The notes under the pieces were generated by a model, which saw only the letters and a list, made by a program, of their open reading frames with translations, was not told the origin of the DNA and searched no databases. The position numbers and the translations under genes are program-made. From assembly GCA_016785955.1 (NCBI GenBank), contig JAEUWH010000024.1, positions 1 through 64,000 on the forward strand: DNA of 64,000 bases, given 5' to 3'. Below are positions 33,741-41,390 of the stretch, one piece after another (positions within the stretch are counted from its first letter, which is position 1; each line of letters begins with the position of its first letter). The stretch comes from Pseudobdellovibrionaceae bacterium (GTDB lineage: Bacteria > Bdellovibrionota > Bdellovibrionia > Bdellovibrionales > Bdellovibrionaceae).

Positions 33741-34511
33741 ATGAAAAACATGATTTTGGCGGCGAATTGGAAACTTAATAAATCTCCGGAACAGACGCGA
33801 GCTTTTTTTGCGACCTTTCTGGAAATTCTTAAAAACAATGCGTCGGCTTATTCGCAGCTTGGAAAACAATATCAAGTCGCTTTTTTTCCTTCAGCCACCT
33901 CATTGGAAGCGACAAGCACGAGTCTGAGGGGAACGCCCGTTCAATTTGGTGTACAAAATATCTATCATGAATCGCAAGGGGCTTTTACGGGCGAAAACTC
34001 GGCAAGAGTGGTTAAAGAATTAGGTGGTCATTACATCTTGATCGGTCACTCAGAACGTCGTCAATATTTCCACGAAACAAATTCATCGTTAAATAAAAAA
34101 GTCCACCATGCGCTTCAAGAACAGCTTGCGCCTATGTATTGCATTGGTGAGACCCTGGAAGAGCGAGAAAAAGGACAGACGGAAAAAGTGTTACTTACGC
34201 AGATTACGGAAGGGCTAAAAGACGTAAATCCCTTGTTGGCGGGATCGCTTGTGATCGCATACGAACCGGTATGGGCGATTGGTACGGGAAAAGTCGCAAC
34301 GCCCGATCAAGTGAAAGAGACTCATGCTTTTGTGCAGACGGCATTAGTGAAATTAGGTTTTACATCGACTCCTATTCTGTATGGTGGTTCGGCTAAAGCA
34401 TCCAATGCTGGGGAACTCATTCAGATTCCTCATGTCAGTGGTTTCCTGGTGGGTGGAGCCTCTCTCGAGCCGCAATCATTTTTGGATTTGATACAGGCTA
34501 GTTTGTCATAA
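33741..34511 (+). CDS. tpiA: Triosephosphate isomerase
   Basis: A 256-residue TIM-barrel enzyme: NWKLNKS with the catalytic lysine, GHSERRQYF with the catalytic histidine, and AYEPVWAIGTGK with the catalytic glutamate, then LYGGSAKASNA and FLVGGASL. It interconverts dihydroxyacetone phosphate and glyceraldehyde-3-phosphate. It follows pgk after 102 bases that contain a hairpin, so expression may be lower than that of gap-pgk. Confidence 0.96.
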   Translation: MKNMILAANWKLNKSPEQTRAFFATFLEILKNNASAYSQLGKQYQVAFFPSATSLEATSTSLRGTPVQFGVQNIYHESQGAFTGENSARVVKELGGHYILIGHSERRQYFHETNSSLNKKVHHALQEQLAPMYCIGETLEEREKGQTEKVLLTQITEGLKDVNPLLAGSLVIAYEPVWAIGTGKVATPDQVKETHAFVQTALVKLGFTSTPILYGGSAKASNAGELIQIPHVSGFLVGGASLEPQSFLDLIQASLS

Positions 34512-34527
34512 GAGAATTTTGTGAGTG

Positions 34528-34580
34528 TAGCCCGCATGGTAAAGACTCGAATGTTGGCATGCAGTGGCTAGATTGTTTTT
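34528..34580 (+). terminator. Terminator after tpiA
   Basis: TAGCC (34528-34532) and GCATG (34534-34538) pair with CATGC (34558-34562) and GGCTA (34566-34570), a ten-pair stem with a small internal loop, followed by a T6 run at 34575-34580. It fits an intrinsic terminator closing the glycolytic operon. Confidence 0.6.
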
Positions 34581-34755
34581 TAACGCAATGCGTGTTTCGC
34601 GAAATTTGTCATTCTTCTTCTTGCCCTGCAAATCATTTTGATTCGGATTTTAAATTCTGTAGTTAAATCAATATTTAAGACAAGCTGAAAATCGTGTGTG
34701 TTTTAGCCTTGTTTTGAGAACCTGGATTTCTCTTTGCATTAAGTTCTATTAAACT

Positions 34756-34789
34756 AGAGATGTGTGGGCGGCATCTCTGAAAAGAGAGG
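34756..34789 (+). promoter_or_regulatory. Two mutually exclusive hairpins over a ribosome binding site
   Basis: AGAGATG (34756-34762) pairs perfectly with CATCTCT (34772-34778). The same TCTCT (34774-34778) can instead pair with AGAGA (34783-34787) across a GAAA tetraloop, masking the Shine-Dalgarno AGAGAGG of the gene at 34798. The arrangement resembles a simple on/off translational switch. No known riboswitch class is recognised. Confidence 0.45.
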
Positions 34790-34797
34790 ACGCTAAA

Positions 34798-35043
34798 ATG
34801 AATATAAAAATCCATTTCCGACGTTGCCACTATTGTAATGAAACTAATGAGTGTGTTGGCGATATTGTCACCAGTTGTGGTATGTGCGGTAAAAGACTTC
34901 TTCCCTTTCTGTATTTTGATGAACGTATCGAATTTGGCTTTTCAAAGCTGAGCAAGGCCAAAAAAAAGAAACTCAAATCAAAACTTCCGTATTCGACATA
35001 TCCACCATTAATAGGTGTATCAAGTGTATGGGAAACAGATTGA
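34798..35043 (+). CDS. Small zinc-ribbon-like protein
   Basis: An 81-residue protein started at ATG 34798, where AGAGAGGA lies 8 bases upstream. CHYC near residue 10 and CGMC near residue 30 form a CxxC...CxxC zinc ribbon. The second half is lysine-rich (KAKKKKLKSK) and may bind nucleic acid. It is a single gene with an unusual structured leader. No named family is recognised. Confidence 0.62.
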   Translation: MNIKIHFRRCHYCNETNECVGDIVTSCGMCGKRLLPFLYFDERIEFGFSKLSKAKKKKLKSKLPYSTYPPLIGVSSVWETD

Positions 35044-35108
35044 GGTAATAGCTAGATTTTGATTTTTTGCTTGAGTTCCCACTCTAAATTAACAATGCTA
35101 GAGAAAAT

Positions 35109-36344
35109 ATGAATTCTCTAGCCGCACCTCTTAAAGTCGATATTTCGGATATTCAAAAAGCTCACGGGCTTTTAAAACCCATTGTTAAGTACACCGATCT
35201 GGATTTGTCACTTTCGGCAAGCCAGATGTTTGGTCGAAATATTTATTTGAAATTTGAAAATACACAGCGCACGGGATCTTTTAAAATTCGTGGTGCGTAC
35301 AATAAAATTATGAATCTTTCGCCCGATGAAAAAGGCCGCGGCGTGGTTGCTAGCTCGGCCGGAAACCATGCTCAAGGTGTGGCATTGAGTTCAAAGCTGG
35401 CAGGGGTAAAAGCAAAGATCGTGATGCCAGAAACAGCGCCACTCAATAAAATTATTGCGACTCGCCATTATGGCGGTGAAGTTATTCTTAAAGGCGAAAT
35501 ATATGACGACGCATACGAATACGCTAAAGAACTTGAGAAAAAAGAAGGCTATACGTTCGTGCATCCATACCAAGACTCTCATGTTATTGCAGGGCAGGGG
35601 ACGATTGGATTGGAAATTTTAAGTCAACTGCCTGATGTTGACAGTGTAATTGTACCCATTGGTGGAGGTGGTTTAATCAGTGGGATTAGTTTAGCGATTA
35701 AGACATTGAAACCTTCGTGCAAAATTTTTGGTGTTCAATCGGATCAAACTCCGGGCATGAGTCAATTGTACCGAAATCAACCATCGGAGCCAAGAAGTAA
35801 GCGGATTACAACGATTGCAGATGGCATCGCGATTAAAAAACCAAGTCAGGAAATGTGTGATTATTTTATTTCCAAGTACGTGGATGATATTGTCACGGTG
35901 ACGGACGATGACATAGCGGAAGCGATTGTCTATTTGGTTGAGCGCATGAAAACGGTAACAGAAGGGTCGGGGGCTGTCAGTTTTGCGGGTTTGATGAAAC
36001 ATCAGTTGGAATTTGGGAAAAATACCTGTGTGTTGCTTTCGGGTGGCAATATTGATCTTAATATTATTTCGAAAGTCATCGAGCGTGGCCAAATAAAACG
36101 GGGCCGCATTGCCAAGATGTCAGTTGTTGTGGAAGATATGCCTGGTAATTTGCAAAGACTAACCCAGATTATTGCCGTCGAAAAAGCGAACATTTTAGAG
36201 GTTAACCATGATCGAGTTACACATGGGTTGTCGCTACGAGAAACGCGAATCGATTTTTTTCTGGAGACCAACAGCTTTGAACAAATTCAAAAAATTGAAT
36301 CAGAGATTGAAAAAGTTGGTGGGAAAATTCTTCGCATCACCTAG
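35109..36344 (+). CDS. ilvA: Threonine ammonia-lyase
   Basis: A 411-residue PLP enzyme converting threonine to 2-oxobutanoate. RTGSFKIRGAYN holds the PLP lysine, SSAGNHAQGVA and PIGGGGLISGI bind substrate and phosphate, and LSGGNIDLNII follows. A C-terminal ACT-like domain (VVVEDMPGNLQRLTQIIAVEKANILEV, about residues 335-405) suggests allosteric control. Length and domain plan fit the single-ACT group (TdcB/IlvA-short type), so biosynthetic versus catabolic use is not certain. The stop overlaps the convergent XRE gene by 4 bases. Confidence 0.92.
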   Translation: MNSLAAPLKVDISDIQKAHGLLKPIVKYTDLDLSLSASQMFGRNIYLKFENTQRTGSFKIRGAYNKIMNLSPDEKGRGVVASSAGNHAQGVALSSKLAGVKAKIVMPETAPLNKIIATRHYGGEVILKGEIYDDAYEYAKELEKKEGYTFVHPYQDSHVIAGQGTIGLEILSQLPDVDSVIVPIGGGGLISGISLAIKTLKPSCKIFGVQSDQTPGMSQLYRNQPSEPRSKRITTIADGIAIKKPSQEMCDYFISKYVDDIVTVTDDDIAEAIVYLVERMKTVTEGSGAVSFAGLMKHQLEFGKNTCVLLSGGNIDLNIISKVIERGQIKRGRIAKMSVVVEDMPGNLQRLTQIIAVEKANILEVNHDRVTHGLSLRETRIDFFLETNSFEQIQKIESEIEKVGGKILRIT

Positions 36345-36625
36345 CTGTTACTTTTAGCTATTTTCTTACCTTGTGAAATTTCAGATTTTAAATTGGTTTC
36401 GTATGACTTAAGCAAAATTTCTAAGATTTTCTTTTCTGGAATTCCTAGTAAAATAATCAAACGGCCTAGAATATTATGGGGGACCTTGGAGAGACCTCTT
36501 TCAAACAATGAAATAAATTGTGTAGAATCATAACCCAGCTTTTGAGACAATTCGAGTTGAGTCATATTTTTTTGTTGTCGATAATTTCTAATCAGTGTGC
36601 CGAGTTCATAATGAGTGCTATTCAT
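36341..36625 (-). CDS. XRE-family regulator, copy A
   Basis: A 94-residue helix-turn-helix protein: IRNYRQQKNMTQLELSQKLGYDSTQFISLFERGLSKVP is a Cro/C1-type DNA-binding domain, followed by a helical tail with KKILEILLKSYE. It is a close paralogue of the gene at 36718, most similar in the central 50 residues. It ends convergent with ilvA and is separated by 92 bases from copy B on the same strand. It lies about 0.6 kb from the ThiF-like gene and may regulate that locus. Confidence 0.82.
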   Translation of the reverse strand: MNSTHYELGTLIRNYRQQKNMTQLELSQKLGYDSTQFISLFERGLSKVPHNILGRLIILLGIPEKKILEILLKSYETNLKSEISQGKKIAKSNS

Positions 36626-36717
36626 ACAACGCCTTTTAACCTATTTTTTTCGAGTTATTGATAATCTTATCGTAACAAAACTATAAAACTTAAAATCAAG
36701 ATTTCTTGAGATGGCTA

Positions 36718-37002
36718 CTATGCTGAATCTTTAGCTGCTTTTTTACCTGATAAAATCTCAGCCTTTAAGTTAAATTCATAAGCCTTCATCAATGTATCAA
36801 GGACCTTCTTCTCGGGAATACCTAAAATTATGATTAGTTGACCTAAAACATTATGAGGAACCTTGGACAGGCCTCTTTCGAACAGAGAAATAAATTGAGT
36901 AGAGTCGTAGCCAAGCCTTTGAGCCAAATGTAACTGTGTTAAATTTTTTTTGATTCGATAGTCTCGTATTAAGGCACCTAGCTCGCGACGTATTTCTGGC
37001 AT
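36718..37002 (-). CDS. XRE-family regulator, copy B
   Basis: A 94-residue Cro/C1-type regulator, paralogue of the 36341 gene. The shared core YDSTQFISLFERGLSKVPHN is identical apart from neighbouring substitutions. It is divergent from the ThiF-like gene at 37206, so the two share a 200-base regulatory region that contains a 9-bp inverted repeat. The tandem pair probably arose by local duplication. Confidence 0.82.
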   Translation of the reverse strand: MPEIRRELGALIRDYRIKKNLTQLHLAQRLGYDSTQFISLFERGLSKVPHNVLGQLIIILGIPEKKVLDTLMKAYEFNLKAEILSGKKAAKDSA

Positions 37003-37081
37003 GAAATTTCCTCGTTAAAATATAGTGAATATATATTATTATACACCCGATAGCGTCAAGAGAAGTTAACAGCTTTGAGTT

Positions 37082-37118
37082 TTAAGAAAGCTTTTAGGGG
37101 CTTTAAACACTTTCTTAA
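37082..37118. promoter_or_regulatory. 9-bp inverted repeat between XRE copy B and ThiF-like gene
   Basis: TTAAGAAAG at 37082-37090 is exactly inverted as CTTTCTTAA at 37110-37118 with a 19-base spacer. It is centrally placed in the divergent intergenic region and is a plausible operator for the XRE proteins. Confidence 0.45.
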
Positions 37119-37205
37119 CCACACAATCTCAATTAGGCTCTAAGGATAGGGGCGAGTTTTACCGATAATATAGGTAGTTTCAGCTCGAGTCTCATGAGGA
37201 GGCAA

Positions 37206-38054
37206 ATGAACGTTAAGAGGTTATCTCAGGCAGAATTGGAACACTATTACAAAAGAACTCTACGTAACCATTTTTGGGTTAATGGCAAGTCGGGACAAAG
37301 CAAGATTCACGATTTTCGTGTTGGCGTCGCCGGATTAGGTGGGATGGGATCTAATATAGCCGAGATTTTTTGTCGACTCGGTGTGGGAGCTATGCGGGCC
37401 ACAGATCCTGACACCATTGAAAGAACTAATATAAATCGTCAAGTCATTGCGTTCGAGGATACGGTGGGACACAAAAAAGCGGAAGCTTCTATTAATGAGC
37501 TGCGCAAAATTTCGTCTGATATCAATTTGGAATTTTCGACTGTGGGGATCCAAGAAAATAATGTGGAAGCTTTTGTCAGTGGGCTGGATGTTATTATTAA
37601 TGAAATCGACGTTTTTCATATCGATAAACAGATACTTTTGCTTGAAGCTGCGCGTAGAAGAGGAATCCCTGTCTACACGACCTTAGTCGTAGGGCTGGGT
37701 GTGCATTTATACAAATATGATCCAGCGGGGTCTTATACCCCTAAAGATTTTTTGGAAATTATAACTGTTAATAAAGATGTGCAAACATTAATTGATCGAT
37801 TGGGGCAGCCACTTCCTGTTTATCTACAGGGAAATACATTGAAAGATTTTGTGAAGGAAGTGGGTGATGGCAATGTTCCTATTTTTGGAGCGAGTACCTA
37901 CCTGGGACAATCATTGTTGGCGATTCGTGTATTGTTCGACTTTGGATTTTTAAGAATTGAAAACAACATACCTAAAACACCAAGTCTGCCTCAATTTCTT
38001 GTACTTGATCCTCTCACTTTGCAATTTGAGGTCGCCGAGGTGGACAGGACGTAA
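37206..38054 (+). CDS. ThiF/E1-like adenylating enzyme
   Basis: A 282-residue E1-superfamily protein. I start at ATG 37206, three bases after AGGAGG; an ATG at 37194 overlaps that site. The Rossmann loop GLGGMGS is at about 43-49, followed by DPDTIERTNINRQ with the nucleotide-binding acid and arginine, and the GHKKAE lysine. These residues adenylate a C-terminal carboxylate in ThiF, MoeB and related enzymes. No conserved catalytic-cysteine or zinc CxxC motif is visible, so it may adenylate without forming a thioester. It is followed after 1 base by a hydrolase gene. Confidence 0.8.
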   Translation: MNVKRLSQAELEHYYKRTLRNHFWVNGKSGQSKIHDFRVGVAGLGGMGSNIAEIFCRLGVGAMRATDPDTIERTNINRQVIAFEDTVGHKKAEASINELRKISSDINLEFSTVGIQENNVEAFVSGLDVIINEIDVFHIDKQILLLEAARRRGIPVYTTLVVGLGVHLYKYDPAGSYTPKDFLEIITVNKDVQTLIDRLGQPLPVYLQGNTLKDFVKEVGDGNVPIFGASTYLGQSLLAIRVLFDFGFLRIENNIPKTPSLPQFLVLDPLTLQFEVAEVDRT

Positions 38055-38055
38055 T

Positions 38056-38823
38056 ATGACTGCGGTTCAAAAAAATAGTCTCTTTCTGCATATGGGGCCA
38101 GGGTTTCATGCACAGATTGAGGGCGAGCTGTTTTCAACGGCGCACCCGGATGTTATTTTTTGGAGCCAACCAAAGGTTTCTTCGTTTGCACTTTTACGAA
38201 GTGAGGTCGAGGCCTTCGTAAGTAGTTTGCCAAGCGAAAAAATTGATCTGATTGCGCACAGTTTTGGGGCGCAGCTAGTTTTGGGTTTAATGCAGAAACT
38301 TCCACAGAAGATTGGTCGTATTACTCTTTTAAATAGCGCCGTGGATCCATTTGAGTGCTTTTTGAATTTAGGTTTACAGTTAAGAATTGTGACGCCGGCG
38401 CAGTTGCGGGACATACGTGCCGGTGATGTTGCTAAAAAAATGGAGTATATATTTAAAGTCGCAACAATGCCTGGGTTTGACGATCATTATTGGTACTCTG
38501 GTCAAAAAAAGAAAGACTTTGCAGAGATTTTCGCCCGATTTCCCCAGCTTGATGTTGGTGTATTTGCAGAAATTTTCTCGGATTATCTGCGCTCGCGAAT
38601 CCAATTTCTAGACTCTATAAAACCTTGGGATAAAAGCGTGGAAATATATACCAGTGAAAATGACAATTTACTGGACTTTGAAAAAGACGTTTTTCCATGG
38701 AAACAGTTTTTTCCAAAAGCGAGGTGGGTCATGCTGAAGAATTCAGGGCACTATGCTTTGTTTGAAGACAAGGCTCTATCTGCGACTGTTTTTCAGAGAC
38801 ACAGAAAATTAGACGGATTTTAA
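38056..38823 (+). CDS. Alpha/beta hydrolase
   Basis: A 255-residue alpha/beta-fold hydrolase. LFLHMGPGFHAQ near the start resembles the HG oxyanion segment, the nucleophile elbow is LIAHSFGAQLV (serine in AHSFG), and NSGHYALFED near the end gives the catalytic histidine. It is coupled to the ThiF-like gene (one base between). An esterase or thioesterase acting on the product of the same pathway would fit, but the substrate is unknown. An upstream in-frame extension overlaps the ThiF gene and is rejected. Confidence 0.75.
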   Translation: MTAVQKNSLFLHMGPGFHAQIEGELFSTAHPDVIFWSQPKVSSFALLRSEVEAFVSSLPSEKIDLIAHSFGAQLVLGLMQKLPQKIGRITLLNSAVDPFECFLNLGLQLRIVTPAQLRDIRAGDVAKKMEYIFKVATMPGFDDHYWYSGQKKKDFAEIFARFPQLDVGVFAEIFSDYLRSRIQFLDSIKPWDKSVEIYTSENDNLLDFEKDVFPWKQFFPKARWVMLKNSGHYALFEDKALSATVFQRHRKLDGF

Positions 38824-38861
38824 ACACGACTTTTTCTATACTACACGAACAGTAAATTATT

Positions 38862-38876
38862 AAACTATAATAGTTT
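38862..38876. promoter_or_regulatory. 15-bp perfect palindrome over a TATAAT box
   Basis: AAACTAT, A, ATAGTTT forms a perfect palindrome at 38862-38876 and contains an exact -10 hexamer TATAAT at 38866-38871. No good -35 lies at normal spacing. The acyltransferase ATG follows at 38893 with GGGAGGA at 38881-38887. Overlap of palindrome and -10 is typical of a repressor operator. A half site AAACTAT also occurs at 36678, in front of XRE copy A. Confidence 0.55.
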
Positions 38877-38892
38877 GCATGGGAGGACTCTT

Positions 38893-39639
38893 ATGTCTAA
38901 TTTGAGATTGGTAGTTCTTGATTACGCTCTTAAACACATACAAAATCAAGCAACTCGGCAAGCATTAAATGATTTAGTCGTAATGAAACAGGTCAATTTT
39001 CAGCGAACTGATCCGAACTATGTGGTCACCGATAAACATGATATTATTGGAACTCATTATTTAGTATATGATACAAGTGATTTATATGAGCCAAAAGTAG
39101 TGTTTGCTTTACGTACTACGTATGGCGATCGGTCTCAGCAGCACCGATTGAATACTCCATTTCAAGATTTACTACCTAAAATATCGGATCGTTTGCAGAC
39201 TGCGTATCAAGATTTTTACAAGACTAGGCCAGTTGTTGTGGACTGTAATTCTTGGTGTGTTGATCCTCAATTTTCTAAAAAATCATCAGGTTTAAAGTTG
39301 GCCGATATTGGTTATGCAATGGTATTTTTGCATTTAACCCGGATGGGGCACAACCATTTTATAGGTTGTACCAACGAACGTTATCGGGCTAGTCGTTGGT
39401 TGGAAAGCGTCGGTAGTTATACGCGTGGTTACGAATTTGTTCATCCCGTGGTGCCAGATCCTCATATGATGATCATGATTGAAAAATTTGATGAAGCGCA
39501 TATGAAGACGGTTTATGAAGAAAACAAAGAATTATTCGACCAGCTGTACGACCTTGTACCAGAGAATAGTCCCTATTCAGATATGCCTATGGCCATTCAG
39601 CAAATATTTTATGGAGCTAGGTTAGGGAAAGCAGCGTAA
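38893..39639 (+). CDS. GNAT/LuxI-like N-acyltransferase
   Basis: A 248-residue protein with a GNAT-like plan. The N-terminal part HDIIGTHYLVYDTSDLYEPK, then VVFALRTTYGDR, resembles the start of acylhomoserine-lactone synthases and related acyltransferases. The C-terminal half has LADIGYAMVFLHLTRMGHNH and GCTNERYRASRWLESVG, like the helix and strand that bind the acyl-CoA or acyl-carrier substrate. It may make an acylated signal or acylate a peptide or amino acid. It follows the E1-like and hydrolase genes and has its own palindromic promoter. Family identity is tentative. Confidence 0.5.
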   Translation: MSNLRLVVLDYALKHIQNQATRQALNDLVVMKQVNFQRTDPNYVVTDKHDIIGTHYLVYDTSDLYEPKVVFALRTTYGDRSQQHRLNTPFQDLLPKISDRLQTAYQDFYKTRPVVVDCNSWCVDPQFSKKSSGLKLADIGYAMVFLHLTRMGHNHFIGCTNERYRASRWLESVGSYTRGYEFVHPVVPDPHMMIMIEKFDEAHMKTVYEENKELFDQLYDLVPENSPYSDMPMAIQQIFYGARLGKAA

Positions 39640-40519
39640 GCGGTGATCTTGGAAATGTGACCGTGCAAACAGAATGTATCCCGTCAGGCTTTACCTGATG
39701 GGATACTGTTGGAATTACGGGAGGTAGGCCAGACAGATATGGAAACCAACCCAGCAACAGTTGACGGTAGCGGAAAAGTTTATTCATTTTGCATTCTTGC
39801 CACTCAAAATGATTATGAATTTCATAAGGAAGAAACGTAATCATAGAATAATGATTTTTGTCTAATTCGGATTTATAAATAAAGTTGTCATCAAACAACT
39901 TAAAGTTATTTGCCAGTGTTAGATAGCAATCGTAATAATTTGTTGCTTGTTTGAATTTCATAAATAACGGGGATTCAGACCAGCTTAAAAATAGAAGACC
40001 AGAAAGGGAATCAACTTCATTTTGAGTGAAACCTTGAGATTCCAAAATAGCGAGTAAATCGATGAAATAATTTAAGCTAATTCGGTTGTTCAGGTTTTGA
40101 TAAAATAAAGGTGAAACATTTAATTTGTATGCAATAGAATCCGCAAAGTGTTGGCCGCGTGAAATGGCTAGATATTTGAAAATATGCGCGGACGTGCGGA
40201 TATAGCTAAATTGATTGTGAGAGTATTTTTCTGGCAGAGCCAGTGGATCTACAAAAATACGGGTACGTAAGGATTCGGCATCGTATTTACCCAACATAAT
40301 TTGTTCTTCTGTAACTCCTAAAAACTGAGCAACTGTTTTCAATTGAATTTTGGAGGCACAAAGCTCGCCATAGGAACTCCACCACTGTAAAAAGTCCGAG
40401 CTAGACATTCCCAGCGCCTCGGGCGCTCGATTTAAAGGTAAGCCTGTGTCTAAAATTAAATTGCGGACGCTTTCGCTTTGGGATTTAAGCAAAGAGCTAG
40501 GCTGGGTAATTTTCATCAA
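39617..40519 (-). CDS. Regulator with possible V4R-like sensor domain
   Basis: A 300-residue protein without signal or membrane segment. Residues about 12-75 look like a small helix-turn-helix region (SRAPEALGMSSSDFLQWW and KTVAQFLGVTEEQI segments). The C-terminus, GWFPYLSGLPPV followed by SHQVKPDGIHSVCTVTF, resembles the end of V4R / heme-NO-binding-type ligand domains (conserved Gly-rich, His and Cys pattern). It starts inside the end of the adjacent XRE gene (23-base overlap) so the two are co-translated. It is convergent with the acyltransferase gene, overlapping it by 23 bases. Confidence 0.5.
   Translation of the reverse strand: MMKITQPSSLLKSQSESVRNLILDTGLPLNRAPEALGMSSSDFLQWWSSYGELCASKIQLKTVAQFLGVTEEQIMLGKYDAESLRTRIFVDPLALPEKYSHNQFSYIRTSAHIFKYLAISRGQHFADSIAYKLNVSPLFYQNLNNRISLNYFIDLLAILESQGFTQNEVDSLSGLLFLSWSESPLFMKFKQATNYYDCYLTLANNFKLFDDNFIYKSELDKNHYSMITFLPYEIHNHFEWQECKMNKLFRYRQLLLGWFPYLSGLPPVIPTVSHQVKPDGIHSVCTVTFPRSPLTLLSLT
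39676..39706. other. 13-bp inverted repeat inside a coding end
   Basis: GTATCCCGTCAGG (39676-39688) pairs with CCTGATGGGATAC (39694-39706), one G-U pair and a five-base loop. It lies in the 3' end of the minus-strand regulator and about 36 bases after the acyltransferase stop. There is no T run, so it is not a clear terminator but could act as a mRNA end-stabiliser. Confidence 0.5.
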
Positions 40520-40838
40520 TTTCCTTGTAGAGGCTCATTAAATATTGAACGTGTGTGATTCGACTCATTTCGATAAGGGAATTTGAGTCGAGTTCAAAAT
40601 AGCTGATAAAAAAATCAAATTGCTCTTGAGAAAGATTTTTATGGCCAGTTTCGATCATCCGCAAAACTCTGGGGGACAGACCGGTAGCAAGAGACACATC
40701 TTCGTAGGATCGGCACATTTCTCGGCGTTTTTGACTAATATGCAAGCCAAGAATCTTTTTAAAAAAACGCTTGTTAAAGCTAGAAAGCTTATCGATTTGC
40801 ATACATTGTCTATAAGCTTTTTTGCTTCTTTTTTCCAC
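40497..40838 (-). CDS. XRE-family helix-turn-helix protein
   Basis: A 113-residue regulator. SQKRREMCRSYEDVSLATGLSPRVLRMIETGHKNLSQEQ is a Cro/C1-type DNA-binding domain. The residues before it (RFFKKILGLH) form an amphipathic helix. It is the upstream partner of the 300-residue regulator, whose start codon is inside its 3' end. The pair probably forms a two-protein regulatory unit for the neighbouring genes. Confidence 0.75.
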   Translation of the reverse strand: MEKRSKKAYRQCMQIDKLSSFNKRFFKKILGLHISQKRREMCRSYEDVSLATGLSPRVLRMIETGHKNLSQEQFDFFISYFELDSNSLIEMSRITHVQYLMSLYKEIDENYPA

Positions 40839-41009
40839 TTATTTTTAAGAAACATCAAAAGTTTGCTTTTGTTGCGGTAGTTTTTGGGTTCTAGGTAGAA
40901 AAGTGTCAACGGTGTAGACAGTTTCTTGCCAAGAGTTTAGACAGGCATCCGAGGTTTTTAAATTGCAGAAATCAATTGCACGAATATGTGAATAAAGTAA
41001 AATGGTTTA

Positions 41010-41390
41010 ATGACGACGCAAAGTAAATTAGGTGAAATATATAAACGGGTTTTGTTGATTGAAGACAATAGTGAAATTTGCGAGTTTTACAAAGATTTTT
41101 TTGATTCAGAAGGTCTATCAATCGATATTTTTAATCAAATTCCTTGGGATCAGAACGAACTCACAGACTCTTATGATATCCTTATTTGTGATTGGCTTGT
41201 GGGTGTTCAATCCTCGCAGCTTTGGCTGACAGATCTATATGATAATTGTAAATTACCAGACGTGACATTGGTATCTACGGGAATGTTTGGGGTGGAAGAT
41301 GAGATTTCTCATCTTCCCGTAAAGGTTATTTATAAACCTTTTGATTTTGAATATCTAAAAAAAGTTATTGTTCAATATAACCAGTTTTAA
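41010..41390 (+). CDS. Stand-alone response-regulator receiver
   Basis: A 126-residue CheY-like receiver domain with no output domain. LLIEDNSE carries the acidic pocket (E18, D19), ILICDWLV has the phosphoacceptor D61, TLVSTG has the switch serine or threonine, and VIYKPFDFE the conserved lysine. It may act by protein contact. It is convergent with the HyuB-like gene and overlaps it by 26 bases. No histidine kinase lies in the immediate neighbourhood. Confidence 0.82.
   Translation: MTTQSKLGEIYKRVLLIEDNSEICEFYKDFFDSEGLSIDIFNQIPWDQNELTDSYDILICDWLVGVQSSQLWLTDLYDNCKLPDVTLVSTGMFGVEDEISHLPVKVIYKPFDFEYLKKVIVQYNQF

Noticed and set aside
35691-36092. 133-codon minus-strand frame within ilvA
   Set aside because: ilvA motifs on the plus strand are complete, so this antisense frame is not supported.
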